Part shown: positions 31,648 through 43,024 of the stretch, one piece after another
Layout: every line of letters begins with the position of its first letter
Position numbering within the stretch: the stretch's first letter is position 1
NCBI RefSeq assembly: GCF_009821115.1
Contig: NZ_VYTY01000017.1
Coordinates: 1-53,458 of the forward strand
Direction: 5' to 3'
Length of the DNA stretch: 53,458 bases
Origin: Nitrincola alkalisediminis
Lineage (GTDB): Bacteria > Pseudomonadota > Gammaproteobacteria > Pseudomonadales > Balneatricaceae
The notes under the pieces: generated by a model
Database searches by the model: none
Told to the model about the DNA's origin: nothing
The model's input: the letters and a program-made list of their open reading frames with translations, nothing else
Position numbers and translations under genes: made by a program

Positions 31648-33933
31648 ATGGCGATTGAAACCACTTTCAACGGTGAAACTGAGCGTTTACCCTTACGAAA
31701 TTTTAGCGAAAAAGCCTATCTGGACTATTCGATGTACGTGATTTTGGATCGTGCATTGCCCCATATTGGCGATGGCATGAAGCCTGTTCAACGGCGAATT
31801 GTCTACGCCATGTCTGAGCTGGGACTTAAAGCCACCGCAAAATATAAAAAGTCAGCGCGTACCGTGGGTGATGTCTTAGGTAAGTTTCATCCGCACGGCG
31901 ATTCAGCCTGTTATGAAGCCATGGTGCTGATGGCACAGCCGTTTAGTTACCGCTACCCTCTTGTCGATGGGCAAGGCAACTGGGGATCGCCAGACGATCC
32001 TAAGTCCTTTGCCGCAATGCGTTACACGGAATCGCGCTTAGCGCCTTACGCTGAGGTATTGCTGAAAGAGTTGGGATTGGGAACGGTGAATTGGCAGCCC
32101 AATTTTGACGGTACCCTAGATGAGCCTGAGGTGCTACCCGCTCGCTTACCGAACATTCTCTTGAATGGTGGGACGGGGATCGCGGTTGGTATGGCCACGG
32201 ATATTCCACCGCACAACCTGCGCGAAGTGGCGAGTGCCTGTATTCATTTGCTGGATTTTCCAGAGGCCAGTGTCACGGATCTATCTCAGTTTGTTTTAGC
32301 ACCGGATATGCCAACAGAAGCCGAAATCATTACGCCGAAAGCCGAGTTGCGCAAGCTCTACGAGACGGGGCGTGGCTCTGTCAAAATGCGTGCTGTGTAT
32401 ACGCGTGAAGACGGTGATATTGTTATTACGGCATTACCCTACCAAGTATCGGGCGCGAAAGTACTTGAGCAAATTGCAGCGCAAATGCAGCAAAAAAAGT
32501 TGCCGATGGTCAGTGATTTGCGTGATGAGTCGGATCACGAAAATCCAACACGTTTGGTCATCATTCCACGCTCAAATCGAGTTGATGCCGAGCAGTTGAT
32601 GGCACACTTGTTCGCTTCCACCGATCTTGAGCGCAGTTATCGCGTTAATATGAATATGATTGGCGTGGACGGTCGTCCGCAAGTCAAAGATCTGCGTAAG
32701 ATCTTGATTGAGTGGCTAGGCTGGCGTACCGAAGTGGTGCGGCGTCGATTGCAGCATCGCTTGCAAAAAGTATTGGACCGTTTGCATATTTTAGAAGGTT
32801 TGTTAGTTGCGTACCTGAATATCGACGAAGTCATTCGGATTATTCGGGAAGAAGACAATCCTAAGCAAGAAATGGTCGCTCGTTTTGGCATTTCAGAGAT
32901 CCAAGCCGATGCGATTCTGGATTTAAAACTCCGTCATTTGGCACGTTTGGAAGAGTTTAAAATTCGTTCCGAACAAGATGAGCTGGCGGCTGAACGCAAA
33001 TACCTTGAGGATACCTTGGGTTCGTCTGAGTTGATGCGTCAGTTGATTCGTAAAGAAATTGAAGAAGCGGCGGTTGAGTTCGGTGATGCACGTCGCTCGC
33101 CTTTGGTTGAGCGTGAGGAGGCACAAGCCTTTAGCGAAAAAGACCTGTTGTCATCCGATCCGGTGACGGTCGTTTTATCAAAGCAAGGCTGGATTCGAGC
33201 AGCGAGAGGCCATGATATTGATGCGTCGGGACTCAGCTATAAGTCTGGAGATGGATTTAAATTGGCCTGCGCAGGGCGTATGAATCAGCCCACCCTGTTG
33301 TTGGATTCGACGGGTCGCAGTTATACGCTGGATACGCACACACTGCCATCCGCACGAGGTCAAGGAGAGCCAGTGACGGGTAAGCTGACCTTGCCAAAAG
33401 GCGCCAGTATCGATGCCCTACTATGTGCATCGGAGGCGGAGCGTGTCTTGTTAGCTTCAGATGCAGGGTATGGTTTTGTGACTCGTGTCTCAGATTTGAC
33501 CAGCAAAACGAAGAACGGTAAAGCCGCACTCAGTTTGCCGACCAATGCGAAAGTACTGCCGCCTGTGGTGGTGAAGCAGCCTGAGTCGGATCTGTTGGCG
33601 GCGGTGACGAACGAAGGGCGTATGCTGGTGTTTCCTGTGTCTGAATTGCCTGAATTGGCGAAAGGGAAAGGCAATAAGATCTTAAATATTCCTTCGGCGA
33701 AAGCCAGTTCAGGTGAAGAGTTGCTCGTTGCATTAACGGTATTGCCTGTCGATGCAACGCTCGTGGTAAATGCAGGGCGTCAGCATCTTAAGCTGAAAGG
33801 TGAGGATCTGCAGCATTATCAAGGCGAGCGCGGTCGTCGTGGCAATAAATTACCCAGAGGCTATCAGCGTGTGGATAGTTTAATGGTGATTCAAGACGCG
33901 TCTGACAAAGAGCCAGAGAGCAGTAGCGAGTAA
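31648..33933 (+). CDS. parC: DNA topoisomerase IV subunit A
   Basis: 761 residues, normal for ParC. The active-site tyrosine is Y126 in [16 protein letters not shown]. The quinolone-resistance region reads [13 protein letters not shown] with Ser86 and Glu90, the wild-type residues at these positions. The C-terminal part carries the DNA-wrapping pinwheel domain of topoisomerase IV. It decatenates replicated chromosomes together with ParE, which is not in the window. Confidence 0.95.
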   Translation: MAIETTFNGETERLPLRNFSEKAYLDYSMYVILDRALPHIGDGMKPVQRRIVYAMSELGLKATAKYKKSARTVGDVLGKFHPHGDSACYEAMVLMAQPFSYRYPLVDGQGNWGSPDDPKSFAAMRYTESRLAPYAEVLLKELGLGTVNWQPNFDGTLDEPEVLPARLPNILLNGGTGIAVGMATDIPPHNLREVASACIHLLDFPEASVTDLSQFVLAPDMPTEAEIITPKAELRKLYETGRGSVKMRAVYTREDGDIVITALPYQVSGAKVLEQIAAQMQQKKLPMVSDLRDESDHENPTRLVIIPRSNRVDAEQLMAHLFASTDLERSYRVNMNMIGVDGRPQVKDLRKILIEWLGWRTEVVRRRLQHRLQKVLDRLHILEGLLVAYLNIDEVIRIIREEDNPKQEMVARFGISEIQADAILDLKLRHLARLEEFKIRSEQDELAAERKYLEDTLGSSELMRQLIRKEIEEAAVEFGDARRSPLVEREEAQAFSEKDLLSSDPVTVVLSKQGWIRAARGHDIDASGLSYKSGDGFKLACAGRMNQPTLLLDSTGRSYTLDTHTLPSARGQGEPVTGKLTLPKGASIDALLCASEAERVLLASDAGYGFVTRVSDLTSKTKNGKAALSLPTNAKVLPPVVVKQPESDLLAAVTNEGRMLVFPVSELPELAKGKGNKILNIPSAKASSGEELLVALTVLPVDATLVVNAGRQHLKLKGEDLQHYQGERGRRGNKLPRGYQRVDSLMVIQDASDKEPESSSE

Positions 33934-33951
33934 TCTGGAAGTGTTTTTCCC

Positions 33952-33985
33952 GCCACCACCGATTCTGTATTGCGTCGGTGGTGGC
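33952..33985. other. Hairpin between convergent parC and the AhpA-like gene
   Basis: Perfect 11-base arms GCCACCACCGA and TCGGTGGTGGC with a 12-base loop lie between the two converging stops. No T-run follows in either direction, so it may slow polymerase or be a structural repeat, and is not a clean terminator. Confidence 0.5.
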
Positions 33986-33996
33986 CGGAGAGTTGT

Positions 33997-36084
33997 TTAT
34001 ACAAGCTTACTTAATAAGTGCTTAGCCTGTTTTTCAAGTAGATCGTGATACGAAGTTCCAACTTGCAAAATCAATACCTTATCTTCGTTTTCACGACGGA
34101 TATTGGCCCCATCTAATAACGACCGCTTTAGCTCTGGTGCTTCCGTGAGCGCGGTGTGACTGATTAAATCATTGCTATGTGTGTTGCGTGTTAAAAAGCG
34201 GGCTTCTTCGAGTAGACGGTCTTGCTTGTCATGACGCCCTCGGACAAGTGCCATATGGAGGTTCATGACTGGCTGGAAATACCGAATCCGACTCTGATTA
34301 TAGTGCTTGTATAAATGCGTAAAGAGCATTGCTGCGCACACTGCATTTACACCGTGCGTGTCATCCTCTTGGGCTTCGTCAAAGTGCAGAAGCAAATCAC
34401 CATTTTTACACTCGGACACTTCGGCGTTATAGATGGCGGCAACGGAGTTGGCCAGCTCTTGGTAGGCGCCGATGAGCTGCGCGCGCTCTTCTTCATCAAC
34501 GTATTCAGCATGAGCGCTGGTGGTGTCGATTAGCATCAAATAGGCAGCTTCTTTAGCATCTAATACAAGTTCAAGATCTTGCTCAAATGCATAAATATTA
34601 GGCGTGGTCTCTTCTCGGCTTGCACTGAGAGGGTTGTTTGGCATCGAAAAGTGAGGCTCATCCTCATCATCGCGTATGGCTCTGCCAAAGCTTTCTTCTA
34701 ATTCAAAGCCATCATCAGGATCCGAGCCGCGTTGGAAATGCTCATGAGTGTGCAACATGGCGACCTTAGGATTAAATTCTGGAATCACACGATGCTTTGG
34801 CTCAGGCTTGAGCAGCGAGACGAGTTCATGATCATTGAGCTCTTGCTTGTGCGAGGCGCGCATTCCCATATTCGAAGACGTAGCTTCGTTATGATGTGGG
34901 TAGAGTAAGGGTGGCTCAGGTGCATCGTCTAAATGCGTTGAGATGGATGGGATCTCATCCTCTACAAATCTCGCTCGTTGTGGTGGAGTCTGTTTGGTCT
35001 GAGATCGACGTATTGAGTCTGCGAGAGGTCGGGCACTGGTTGCATATTCGTTGACATCGGCAAAGACTTGACGGGTATCCGCAGGTGTTAAATGACTAGG
35101 CGGGTGGCGGTCATGAGCCTGAATGGGTGCTTCTTGCGCTCGTTGCGTTGGCTCAGTCGGGACCTGTGCAGATGTGCTGTAATGGTGTCTTTCAGTTGGT
35201 GTCTCTAGAGGCGAACTGTAATGGGGTTTTTCAGTCGGCGCCTGTAGAGGGGTACTATTATGGGGTCTTTCAACCGGTGTCTGAACAGGTGCGCTGTTAT
35301 AGGCTCTTTCAGAAAGGGGTTCAGTTGCCCTTTCCGTGGCTCTTTCCGGCATCCGCTCAGGCACTGTTTCTGCTGCTCTTTCAGGAAGTGTATCAGTCTT
35401 ACTGAATGCCGCTTGTGGGATCGCATCTGATTTTAGATCAACAGGTGCACGCAGTAATTCATCTAAATTGATTTCAGGCAAGCTATCGCTCTGATTTTGC
35501 TCTTTCATGGCATTGCTAAGGGCTGCATCAAAACGGCTTTTGGTTTCCTTCACACGGTTAACCGCGCGCTCAGGACGGCTTGAGATGCTTAACCACAAGG
35601 AAAACAGCGTCAACAAAAAAGTACCCGCTGCCCCTGCGAGCATGAGTTTGTGTTGGCGCTCAATGATGGCGTGTATAGGCGTTACATCACTCCAGATACT
35701 CAGCTTGCCAAGTATTTCATTGGCACCTGTTAGCTCAACACTGAACACCGCCCCTTGGGCGTCTCCCGCCATCCCGAGCCGCAAACCGGATGGGTCAGTG
35801 AGTTCCATCCCTGTCACCATCGGCTGTGAACTGAGTTCGTTCAAAATATAGTTGAGGCTGACGCGATCATCATTCAGCAAAAAGGGTTGGATTAAGACCC
35901 CGGCACTGCGCGCCAATGACTGGCTTAATTCTGATGCATTACGCTCAGACATGAGTTGGCTATCTGTTTTTAACAAAATAGCGGTAAGAACAATGCCTGC
36001 AAGCATAATAATAGCGGTGACAAACAGGGCTCTAAAGCTGCTGTTACCTTTGGGTGTTTCCTTGTCTGAGTCTACGGTGCTCAT
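33997..36084 (-). CDS. AhpA-like membrane protein with repetitive linker and degenerate cyclase-like C-terminus
   Basis: 695 residues from the ATG at 36084 (a TTG at 36102 is an alternative). Helices at about 16-37 and 148-168 bracket a periplasmic part (SVELTGANEILGKLSIWSDVTP) like that of AhpA/YtjB proteins. The cytoplasmic part from about 170 to 470 is low-complexity, with PER repeats and 13-residue repeats. The last 180 residues (AYLMLIDTTSAHAEYVDEEE, GDLLLHFDEAQED) resemble an adenylate-cyclase fold without clear catalytic residues. Function is unknown; the AhpA relation is to the N-terminal part. Confidence 0.75.
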   Translation of the reverse strand: MSTVDSDKETPKGNSSFRALFVTAIIMLAGIVLTAILLKTDSQLMSERNASELSQSLARSAGVLIQPFLLNDDRVSLNYILNELSSQPMVTGMELTDPSGLRLGMAGDAQGAVFSVELTGANEILGKLSIWSDVTPIHAIIERQHKLMLAGAAGTFLLTLFSLWLSISSRPERAVNRVKETKSRFDAALSNAMKEQNQSDSLPEINLDELLRAPVDLKSDAIPQAAFSKTDTLPERAAETVPERMPERATERATEPLSERAYNSAPVQTPVERPHNSTPLQAPTEKPHYSSPLETPTERHHYSTSAQVPTEPTQRAQEAPIQAHDRHPPSHLTPADTRQVFADVNEYATSARPLADSIRRSQTKQTPPQRARFVEDEIPSISTHLDDAPEPPLLYPHHNEATSSNMGMRASHKQELNDHELVSLLKPEPKHRVIPEFNPKVAMLHTHEHFQRGSDPDDGFELEESFGRAIRDDEDEPHFSMPNNPLSASREETTPNIYAFEQDLELVLDAKEAAYLMLIDTTSAHAEYVDEEERAQLIGAYQELANSVAAIYNAEVSECKNGDLLLHFDEAQEDDTHGVNAVCAAMLFTHLYKHYNQSRIRYFQPVMNLHMALVRGRHDKQDRLLEEARFLTRNTHSNDLISHTALTEAPELKRSLLDGANIRRENEDKVLILQVGTSYHDLLEKQAKHLLSKLV
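35155..35310 (-). repeat. 39-base tandem repeat coding for a 13-residue motif
   Basis: Four consecutive degenerate units in the AhpA-like gene encode ERAYNSAPVQTPV, ERPHNSTPLQAPT, EKPHYSSPLETPT and ERHHYSTSAQVPT. PER-type repeats precede them (35323-35385). Copy number may vary between strains. Confidence 0.85.
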
Positions 36085-36250
36085 GTGATGCTTAATCCGC
36101 AATAAGAGATCAACTTGTAAGAGTAAATATGATACCAGTTACCTTACTTCAGTCACACCTGTCAGAGAAGATGATTCCTAGAATGACCCCCGTTGAATAG
36201 CAGGTTATAATGCGGTATCGGCAGCGAGATAAAACGGGAAAGTACATCGC

Positions 36251-37507
36251 ATGAATACTCAAGCATACATGATAGATTTGGGGCAAAAGGCACGCCATGC
36301 CTCACGTCTGATTGCAAAAGCAGATACGCAGCAAAAAAACAAAGCATTGTTTGCAATGGCAAAAGCGATTGATGAAGCACGTGCTGAGTTGATGAGCGCC
36401 AATGAAAAAGATTTAATGGCTGGTCGTGAAAAAGGACTGGATGCCGCCATGCTGGATCGTTTAGCACTGACGCCGGCTCGTATTGATGGCATGATCGAAG
36501 GCTTGAATCAGGTGGCGGCATTGCCAGACCCGATCGGGGGGATCACAGGTATGAACTACCGGCCCTCTGGGATTCAAGTAGGTAAAATGCGTGTGCCGCT
36601 GGGGGTGATTGGGATTATTTATGAATCTCGTCCTAATGTGACGGTAGAAGCGGCCAGTCTCTGCTTAAAATCAGGTAACGCGGCGATTCTTCGTGGTGGC
36701 TCTGAGTCGGTCAACTCCAACCTGGCAATTGCGCGTTGTGTTCGACAAGGCCTAGAGGTGGCCGGATTACCCCTTGAAGTCATTCAGGTTGTTGAGACTC
36801 CAGATCGAGAAGCGGTGGGCCATCTCATCACTATGCCTGAGTATGTGGATGTCATTGTTCCACGTGGCGGCAAAGGCTTGATTGAGCGTATTGCAAACGA
36901 AGCCCGAGTGCCTGTGATTAAGCACTTGGATGGTATTTGTCATGTGTATATCGACAAAGCTGCCGATAAAATCAAAGCCATCAATATTGCAATTAATGCA
37001 AAAACCCATCGCTATGGTACGTGCAATACCATGGAAACCTTATTGGTTCATGAATCGATTGCATCCGAGGTGTTGTCTGAGTTAGCCGAACGTTATCAAG
37101 CCGCAGGGGTTGAGCTTAGAGGCTGCTCGCGTACGTTGAATCACTTGCCCTGCATTCTGCCTGCGACGGAAGAGGATTGGGCGACAGAGTATTTAGCGCC
37201 AGTGTTGGCGATTCGGATCGTTGCGTCCATGGATGAGGCAATCGTCCATATTAACCAGTATGGTTCACACCATACCGATGCAATTATTACTGAAAACTAC
37301 ACGGATGCGCGTGCGTTTTTACGTGATGTTGACTCAAGCTCAGTCATGGTGAATGCATCAACGCGCTTTGCCGATGGCTTTGAGTATGGTTTAGGGGCGG
37401 AAATTGGCATTTCCACCGATAAAATACACGCTCGCGGACCTGTTGGTCTTGAAGGGCTCACATCAGAAAAGTACATCGTTTTGGGTGATGGTCAGGTACG
37501 CGTCTGA
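36251..37507 (+). CDS. proA: Gamma-glutamyl phosphate reductase
   Basis: 418 residues, full length. Converts gamma-glutamyl phosphate to glutamate semialdehyde with NADPH in proline synthesis. The catalytic Cys lies in [15 protein letters not shown], and [25 protein letters not shown] and [25 protein letters not shown] are conserved. proB is not next to it. nadD starts immediately after the stop, heading a run of co-directional genes. Confidence 0.95.
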   Translation: MNTQAYMIDLGQKARHASRLIAKADTQQKNKALFAMAKAIDEARAELMSANEKDLMAGREKGLDAAMLDRLALTPARIDGMIEGLNQVAALPDPIGGITGMNYRPSGIQVGKMRVPLGVIGIIYESRPNVTVEAASLCLKSGNAAILRGGSESVNSNLAIARCVRQGLEVAGLPLEVIQVVETPDREAVGHLITMPEYVDVIVPRGGKGLIERIANEARVPVIKHLDGICHVYIDKAADKIKAINIAINAKTHRYGTCNTMETLLVHESIASEVLSELAERYQAAGVELRGCSRTLNHLPCILPATEEDWATEYLAPVLAIRIVASMDEAIVHINQYGSHHTDAIITENYTDARAFLRDVDSSSVMVNASTRFADGFEYGLGAEIGISTDKIHARGPVGLEGLTSEKYIVLGDGQVRV

Positions 37508-38161
37508 GTGAAGATTGATCAGAATCCTTTTGTGTTCATGGGTGGGACTTTTGATCCCATCCACAATGGACATCTGCGTTCGGCGCTTGAACTGCAGCAG
37601 TGGTTAGGTTGTGAACAAGTTTGCTTAGTGCCCTCTGGACAACCCGTCCATAAACATTATGATGTCTGCCCCGCTCAACATAGGCTGGAAATGGTCAGGC
37701 TTGCGGCTCGCGATGCGTGGCGTTTGTCGGTCGATGATCGAGAAGTCAGTTCAGATACGCCATCCTATACGCTCAAAACCTTGCAGTCGTATCGTGAGGA
37801 GCTGGGAAGTGAGCGATCGATTATTATGGTTGTTGGAATGGATGCGTATTTAACGCTACCAACTTGGCAAGGATGGGATACTTTTCTGTCACTCTGTCAT
37901 ATCATAGCTGTGGCAAGGCCTGGGTATGATTACCGACCAGATGCCATAATGGATCACTACACACGTGCGCATCAAGTAAATAATGCACAAAAATTGAAAG
38001 ATAGCGCCTATGGTCATGTATTCATTCATGAATTAACACCCTTGGGGATATCAGCAACACAGATTCGTCACTTGATACAACTCGGCCAAACACCCCGTTT
38101 TTTGCTGCCAGATCAAGTGTGGGAATACATTAAACAAAATAAGCTTTATGGCTTTAAATGA
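37508..38161 (+). CDS. nadD: Nicotinate-nucleotide adenylyltransferase
   Basis: 217 residues. Adenylates NaMN in NAD synthesis. The nucleotide-binding [15 protein letters not shown] and the ISATQIR motif are present. The GTG start follows the proA stop without a gap. Confidence 0.93.
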   Translation: MKIDQNPFVFMGGTFDPIHNGHLRSALELQQWLGCEQVCLVPSGQPVHKHYDVCPAQHRLEMVRLAARDAWRLSVDDREVSSDTPSYTLKTLQSYREELGSERSIIMVVGMDAYLTLPTWQGWDTFLSLCHIIAVARPGYDYRPDAIMDHYTRAHQVNNAQKLKDSAYGHVFIHELTPLGISATQIRHLIQLGQTPRFLLPDQVWEYIKQNKLYGFK

Positions 38162-38177
38162 GGCAAACAGACTCGCA

Positions 38178-38522
38178 ATGCAAACTGAGCAATTAATTAA
38201 AGAAGTGCAAACCATCCTGGAAGACATGAAAGCAAAGGATTATGTCCTCTTAGATGTACAGGGTAAATCAAGTGTTACCGATTATATGATGATCGTGAGC
38301 GGAACTTCTAAGCGCCATGTGATCTCTATAGCCAATGATGTGATGGAAAAGATCAAAAAAGCAGGCGTTAAGCCACTCGGGTCAGAAGGGCAAAACTCCG
38401 GTGATTGGATACTGGTTGATTTAGGAGATGTTGTGGTTCATGTGATGATGCCAGATGCGCGTGCATTCTACGATTTAGAGCGCTTGTGGCGCCATACGGA
38501 TGATGAGCCGGTTACAGGCTGA
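38178..38522 (+). CDS. rsfS: Ribosomal silencing factor RsfS
   Basis: 114 residues from the ATG at 38178; an upstream ATG at 38148 overlaps nadD and adds 10 atypical residues. It binds ribosomal protein L14 and blocks subunit joining under starvation. Motifs: [51 protein letters not shown] and YDLERLW. Confidence 0.92.
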   Translation: MQTEQLIKEVQTILEDMKAKDYVLLDVQGKSSVTDYMMIVSGTSKRHVISIANDVMEKIKKAGVKPLGSEGQNSGDWILVDLGDVVVHVMMPDARAFYDLERLWRHTDDEPVTG

Positions 38523-38989
38523 TGAAGTTACGCATTCTTGCTGTGGGCACGAAAATGCCAGATTGGGTTGAAAAGGGGTTTGCTGAGTACAGCAAACGCC
38601 TGCCCTCTGATTTTCAGATTGAACTGCATGAGATTTCCCCTGGCTATCGAGGCAAAGGGGCCGATATTGCTCGTGCCATGAAAGCAGAAGGCGATGCTAT
38701 CCTCGCAGCCATTGGTAAAAATGAGCACGTGGTGGCGTTAGTGGTGGAGGGCAAAAGCTGGTCGACGGAAACCCTTGCTGAACAAGCAGAGGGGTGGCGA
38801 ATGAATGGCTGTAATGTGTGTTTGTTGATCGGAGGTCCTGATGGACTTGATGCGCGTTGTATAGCGGCTGCGCACCAGAAATGGTCCTTATCCGCACTGA
38901 CATTGCCTCATCCTCTGGTTCGCATCGTTTTAGCTGAGCAGTTGTACCGTGCTTGGACGCTCCTCCAAGGTCACCCATACCACAAATAA
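38522..38989 (+). CDS. rlmH: 23S rRNA pseudouridine-1915 N3-methyltransferase
   Basis: 155 residues, a SPOUT methyltransferase. Conserved [30 protein letters not shown] and [23 protein letters not shown]. Its ATG overlaps the rsfS stop by one base (TGATG). Confidence 0.94.
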   Translation: MKLRILAVGTKMPDWVEKGFAEYSKRLPSDFQIELHEISPGYRGKGADIARAMKAEGDAILAAIGKNEHVVALVVEGKSWSTETLAEQAEGWRMNGCNVCLLIGGPDGLDARCIAAAHQKWSLSALTLPHPLVRIVLAEQLYRAWTLLQGHPYHK

Positions 38990-38998
38990 TCGGCTGCC

Positions 38999-40897
38999 AT
39001 GTATTCTAACGATACGTTTAATCAATCCAGCAAAGAAAGTCGTACATTTACTCGAAGAGTGATTTTGGCGTTTCTGATTGTCCTGATTTTATTTTCAGTT
39101 TTAATCGGTCGTGTTTATTTTTTGCAAGTGGTCGAATATGAACGTTATACGGCCATTTCAGATCGAAACCGTATACAGCTGCAACCCGTTGCACCCAGGC
39201 GAGGTTTAATCTACGACCGAAACGGCATTCTGTTAGCGGACAATCAGCCTACCTTTAGCGTGACGTTGCTTCGAGAAGAAATTTCGAACATGGATGAGAC
39301 GCTCGAAACGCTATCGGAGTTGATTGATATTGCCGAGCGTGATGTGGAACGCTTTAGGCAGAGGCTGCAGCAGCGTCGGCGTCCTTATGAAACCGTGCCC
39401 TTACGCTTTCGTTTAACGGAAGAAGAAATTGCCCGTATTTCTGTCAATTATCACCGTTTACCTGGGGTTCAGGTCGAGGCTGATTTAATTCGCTTTTATC
39501 CGTTTGGAGAGTCCTTGGCGCATGTGCTGGGGTATGTTGGGCGAATTAATGAACGAGATCTTGAGCGCATAGACACCGCTAAGTATGCTGGGACGGATTA
39601 TATTGGAAAGCTCGGTATTGAGCGCTTTTATGAGCCGATTCTCCACGGTGAAGTCGGTTTTCAAAAGGTAGAAACCAACGCGCGTGGTCGTGTATTGCGT
39701 ATTCTGGAACATGAAGATCCTAAACCCGGTGTTGATTTAAAACTAAGTTTAGACATTCAGCTGCAGCAATTTACCGAAAAAGTGCTGCAGGGCTGGAAGG
39801 CATCAGTGGTGGCTATCGATCCTGAAACCGGTGGCATCTTGGCACTTGTCAGCACCCCCGCCTATGATCCCAACTTGTTTGTTACCGGAATATCGAATGC
39901 CGATTATAACGAGTTAAGAGACTCGCCTGATCTGCCGTTATTTAACCGAGCGGTCAGAGGTGGGTATCCGCCAGGTTCGACCATAAAACCCATCATGGCA
40001 ATGGCGGCAATCGACAGCAACACCGTGCGAGCGGATTATACCATTTGGGATCCCGGTTACTATCAAGTTACTCAGGGCGGGCGTCGTTATCGGGATTGGC
40101 GTCGGGGTGGGCATGGTCGTGTGAATATGAATTTGGCAATTGCTCAGTCAGTCGATACTTGGTTTTATGACGTAGGGCATCGCATGGGGAATGAACCCAT
40201 GGCACATTACATGCGCATGTTTGGCTTTGGTGAAATCACAGCGGTGGATACGCCCGAGGCCATTCGGGGTGTTTTGCCAACACGTGACTGGAAGCGTGCC
40301 ACGATGAATGAGCCTTGGTATCCAGGTGATTCGATCAATATGAGCATAGGGCAAGGCTATATGGTGGCAACACCTTTGCAATTGGCCATTGCTACAGCGG
40401 TTTTAGCCAATCGAGGGCGCTGGGTTCAGCCGCGCGTTTTGATGGGCGTGATCGATGAGACGAATGAGGGGGAAGAGCGCTTAACTTTACCGGATCTCGT
40501 CACTCAACACCCTGTTCCTGCCGATGTCGATGTTAAAAATCCAGATCTTTGGGGGCCCATTATCCAAGGAATGGTTGATGTAGTGCACGGTCCAACCGGA
40601 ACGGCACGGCGTGTTGGTCAAGGAATGACGTACAAAATGGCAGGTAAAACCGGAACCGCGCAGGTGATTGGGATCGCGCAGGATGCTCGCTACGATGCCA
40701 GCAAAATAGACGCACGTTTTCATGATCACGCGTTGTTTATAGGCTTTGCGCCAGTTGAGAATCCAGAAATTGCAGTGGCGGTTGTGGTTGAAAATGGCGG
40801 TGGGGGCTCTAGCGTGGCGGCACCGATTGCGCGAAAAGTAATGGATGCATGGTTGTCAGGGAACTATACACTGGATGATGAGGGCGAAATGCCATGA
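38999..40897 (+). CDS. mrdA: Peptidoglycan transpeptidase PBP2
   Basis: 632 residues, inner-membrane anchored by a helix near residues 21-44. It crosslinks peptidoglycan for cell elongation. The nucleophile Ser is in YPPGSTIKP, with the SVDTWF-type second motif and KTGTAQV as third. The N-terminal pedestal domain runs from about 60 to 240. It overlaps rodA by 4 bases (ATGA), its glycosyltransferase partner. Confidence 0.95.
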   Translation: MYSNDTFNQSSKESRTFTRRVILAFLIVLILFSVLIGRVYFLQVVEYERYTAISDRNRIQLQPVAPRRGLIYDRNGILLADNQPTFSVTLLREEISNMDETLETLSELIDIAERDVERFRQRLQQRRRPYETVPLRFRLTEEEIARISVNYHRLPGVQVEADLIRFYPFGESLAHVLGYVGRINERDLERIDTAKYAGTDYIGKLGIERFYEPILHGEVGFQKVETNARGRVLRILEHEDPKPGVDLKLSLDIQLQQFTEKVLQGWKASVVAIDPETGGILALVSTPAYDPNLFVTGISNADYNELRDSPDLPLFNRAVRGGYPPGSTIKPIMAMAAIDSNTVRADYTIWDPGYYQVTQGGRRYRDWRRGGHGRVNMNLAIAQSVDTWFYDVGHRMGNEPMAHYMRMFGFGEITAVDTPEAIRGVLPTRDWKRATMNEPWYPGDSINMSIGQGYMVATPLQLAIATAVLANRGRWVQPRVLMGVIDETNEGEERLTLPDLVTQHPVPADVDVKNPDLWGPIIQGMVDVVHGPTGTARRVGQGMTYKMAGKTGTAQVIGIAQDARYDASKIDARFHDHALFIGFAPVENPEIAVAVVVENGGGGSSVAAPIARKVMDAWLSGNYTLDDEGEMP

Positions 40898-42036
40898 GCC
40901 ATCGTGATTTTCAGCGGACAATGCCGGGGGCAAAAGCGCACTTTCAGCGATCCAAAAGTCTATGGAGCTATACCTGCTTAGATGCTTGGATGTTGCTTTT
41001 ATTATGTGTACTCTGCGGCTTTGGACTCTACGTCCTGTACAGTGCATCGGGCCAAGACATCACCTATGTCGAACGTCAAGCGGTGCGCATGGGGGCTGGT
41101 TTTTTGCTGATGATTTTTTTGGCTCAGATTAACCCAAAAGTGTTTATGCGCGTCGCGCCTTGGCTTTATGTCGCTGGGGTGGCGTTACTCGTTGCCGTGC
41201 TTTTGTTTGGTGTGCAAGCCAAAGGGGCTCAGCGTTGGATAGCCTTGCCAGGGTTTAGATTTCAGCCATCCGAGTTGATGAAACTTGTGCTCCCTATGAC
41301 GCTCGCCGCGTATATTGTTCGGCAGAGTTTACCGCCAACGTTGGTTAGGCTGTTGGTATCCTTGGTTTTACTGGCGGTTCCGATGCTGCTAATCATGAAG
41401 CAGCCTGATCTTGGGACCAGCTTCTTAATAGCGGCATCGGGGATCTTCGTAATTTTGCTTTCCGGTGTCTATTGGCGCTATGTGTTCCTAGCGCTAGGGG
41501 CCGCTGGCGCTGCATTGCCTGTTTTATGGAGCTTTATGAAGGAGTATCAAAAGCAGCGTGTGATGACCTTTATAAATCCAGAAAGCGATCCACTGGGCGC
41601 GGGTTGGAACATCATTCAATCGAAAACGGCGATAGGTTCGGGTGGGTTGTCGGGTAAGGGGTGGATGCAGGGAACTCAATCGCAATTGAACTTTTTGCCG
41701 GAATCACACACAGACTTCATTATTGCCGTGATTGGCGAAGAGCTGGGCATGCGAGGTATCGTCGTGCTCATGTGTATTTATCTGTTAATTATTTTGCGCG
41801 GGTTGCTGATTGCTGTGCGAGCACAAGACAGTTTTTCGCGTTTGTTGGCGGGCAGTATTACACTTACCTTTTTTATTTATGTTTTAGTTAATGTTGGAAT
41901 GGTGACAGGGTTGATGCCTGTCGTAGGGGTGCCTTTGCCGATGGTTAGCTACGGTGGAACCTCAATCGTTACTTTAATGGCAGGGTTTGGCATTTTAATG
42001 TCCATCTATTCTCATCCACAATTACGCAGGCATTAG
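40894..42036 (+). CDS. rodA: Rod-shape glycosyltransferase RodA
   Basis: 380 residues, SEDS family, about 10 helices. Polymerises lipid II with PBP2. Conserved GVQAKGAQRWIALPGFRFQPSE, KQPDLGTS, NIIQSKTAIGSGGLSGKGW, FLPESHTDFI and VPLPMVSYGGTSI. The N-terminus is about 10 residues longer than usual (SHRDFQRTMPGAKAHF). Confidence 0.95.
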   Translation: MSHRDFQRTMPGAKAHFQRSKSLWSYTCLDAWMLLLLCVLCGFGLYVLYSASGQDITYVERQAVRMGAGFLLMIFLAQINPKVFMRVAPWLYVAGVALLVAVLLFGVQAKGAQRWIALPGFRFQPSELMKLVLPMTLAAYIVRQSLPPTLVRLLVSLVLLAVPMLLIMKQPDLGTSFLIAASGIFVILLSGVYWRYVFLALGAAGAALPVLWSFMKEYQKQRVMTFINPESDPLGAGWNIIQSKTAIGSGGLSGKGWMQGTQSQLNFLPESHTDFIIAVIGEELGMRGIVVLMCIYLLIILRGLLIAVRAQDSFSRLLAGSITLTFFIYVLVNVGMVTGLMPVVGVPLPMVSYGGTSIVTLMAGFGILMSIYSHPQLRRH

Positions 42037-42044
42037 GAGATCAA

Positions 42045-42971
42045 ATGTCATGTTTTAAGCTGTTGCGAGCTGGAATTATTTCCTGCGTCGTATTGAGTTT
42101 TTTGGCAGGATGCTCGTCTAAAAGTACTGTGCAAACACCGCAAAAAAAACCTGAAGTGAAACCGCAAACCAATGCGGGTCGCTATTCAATGCAGCATGAT
42201 AAAGCACCGATTAACCCACCTGATGTGAGTAAGGTGCCCAATGCAGTGCCGCGCTATGAGCCTTTGAGTCGCGGTGGAAACCGTTCACCCTATGAGGTTT
42301 TTGGGCAAACCTATCATATCCTGCCCAGTGCGAAAGGATATAAAGAACAAGGAGGAGCCTCTTGGTACGGTTTGAAGTTTCATGGCCACTTGACGTCGAA
42401 CGGCGAAGTCTATGATATGTATGAAATGACGGCTGCACATAAGAGTCTTCCTTTACCAACATTTGCACGGGTTACAAATCTTGATAATGGGCGATCGGTG
42501 ATTGTTCGAATTAATGACCGTGGTCCTTTCCATGAAGGGCGGATTATTGACTTATCCTATGCGGCGGCGTATCAGTTGGATATCCTTCGCAACGGTACAG
42601 GGCGTGTGGAAGTAGAAGCTATTGTGATAGAGCCTTCTTGGTCTGACAACATCGCAGCCGCTAAGCCTGCACCTTCTCAGACACAGGAAATCCGTACGCA
42701 AGTGAGGACGGCATCCCCCGTAGTGTCATTAGATCGCCGCTATTTGCAAATTGGCGCCTTCTCAACTGAGGTGGCGGCTAAGCGTGCGCAAACGCAGGTC
42801 AGTAATTTATCTGCGGGTGTTCCTGTCGGGATTTATCCGGCACAAACCGCCAATGGTTCGGTGTACCGTGTTAAAATAGGGCCTTTTAACATCGGAGATT
42901 CTCTGGACTCCTTGATGGCCAGGTTGCAGTCAGCGGGGTATCATTCCGCTCATCTGGTGGATAGGCCTTGA
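42045..42971 (+). CDS. rlpA: Septal-ring lytic transglycosylase RlpA
   Basis: 308-residue outer-membrane lipoprotein with lipobox FLAGC at Cys23. The double-psi beta-barrel lies at about 104-200 (GGASWYGLKFHGHLTSNGE, ARVTNLDNGRSVIVRINDRGPF) with the catalytic Asp in NDRGP. A C-terminal SPOR domain (YLQIGAFSTEVAAKRAQ, VYRVKIGPF) binds denuded glycan at the septum. Confidence 0.93.
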   Translation: MSCFKLLRAGIISCVVLSFLAGCSSKSTVQTPQKKPEVKPQTNAGRYSMQHDKAPINPPDVSKVPNAVPRYEPLSRGGNRSPYEVFGQTYHILPSAKGYKEQGGASWYGLKFHGHLTSNGEVYDMYEMTAAHKSLPLPTFARVTNLDNGRSVIVRINDRGPFHEGRIIDLSYAAAYQLDILRNGTGRVEVEAIVIEPSWSDNIAAAKPAPSQTQEIRTQVRTASPVVSLDRRYLQIGAFSTEVAAKRAQTQVSNLSAGVPVGIYPAQTANGSVYRVKIGPFNIGDSLDSLMARLQSAGYHSAHLVDRP

Positions 42972-43024
42972 TGTACGTTAGACCGATTTTGTTTATTAAC
43001 CGCTAACTGAAAGAACGGAATGTC

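Noticed and set aside
33952-33985. Bidirectional intrinsic terminator after parC
   Set aside because: The stem is perfect but neither side has a T-run, so it is listed only as a hairpin.
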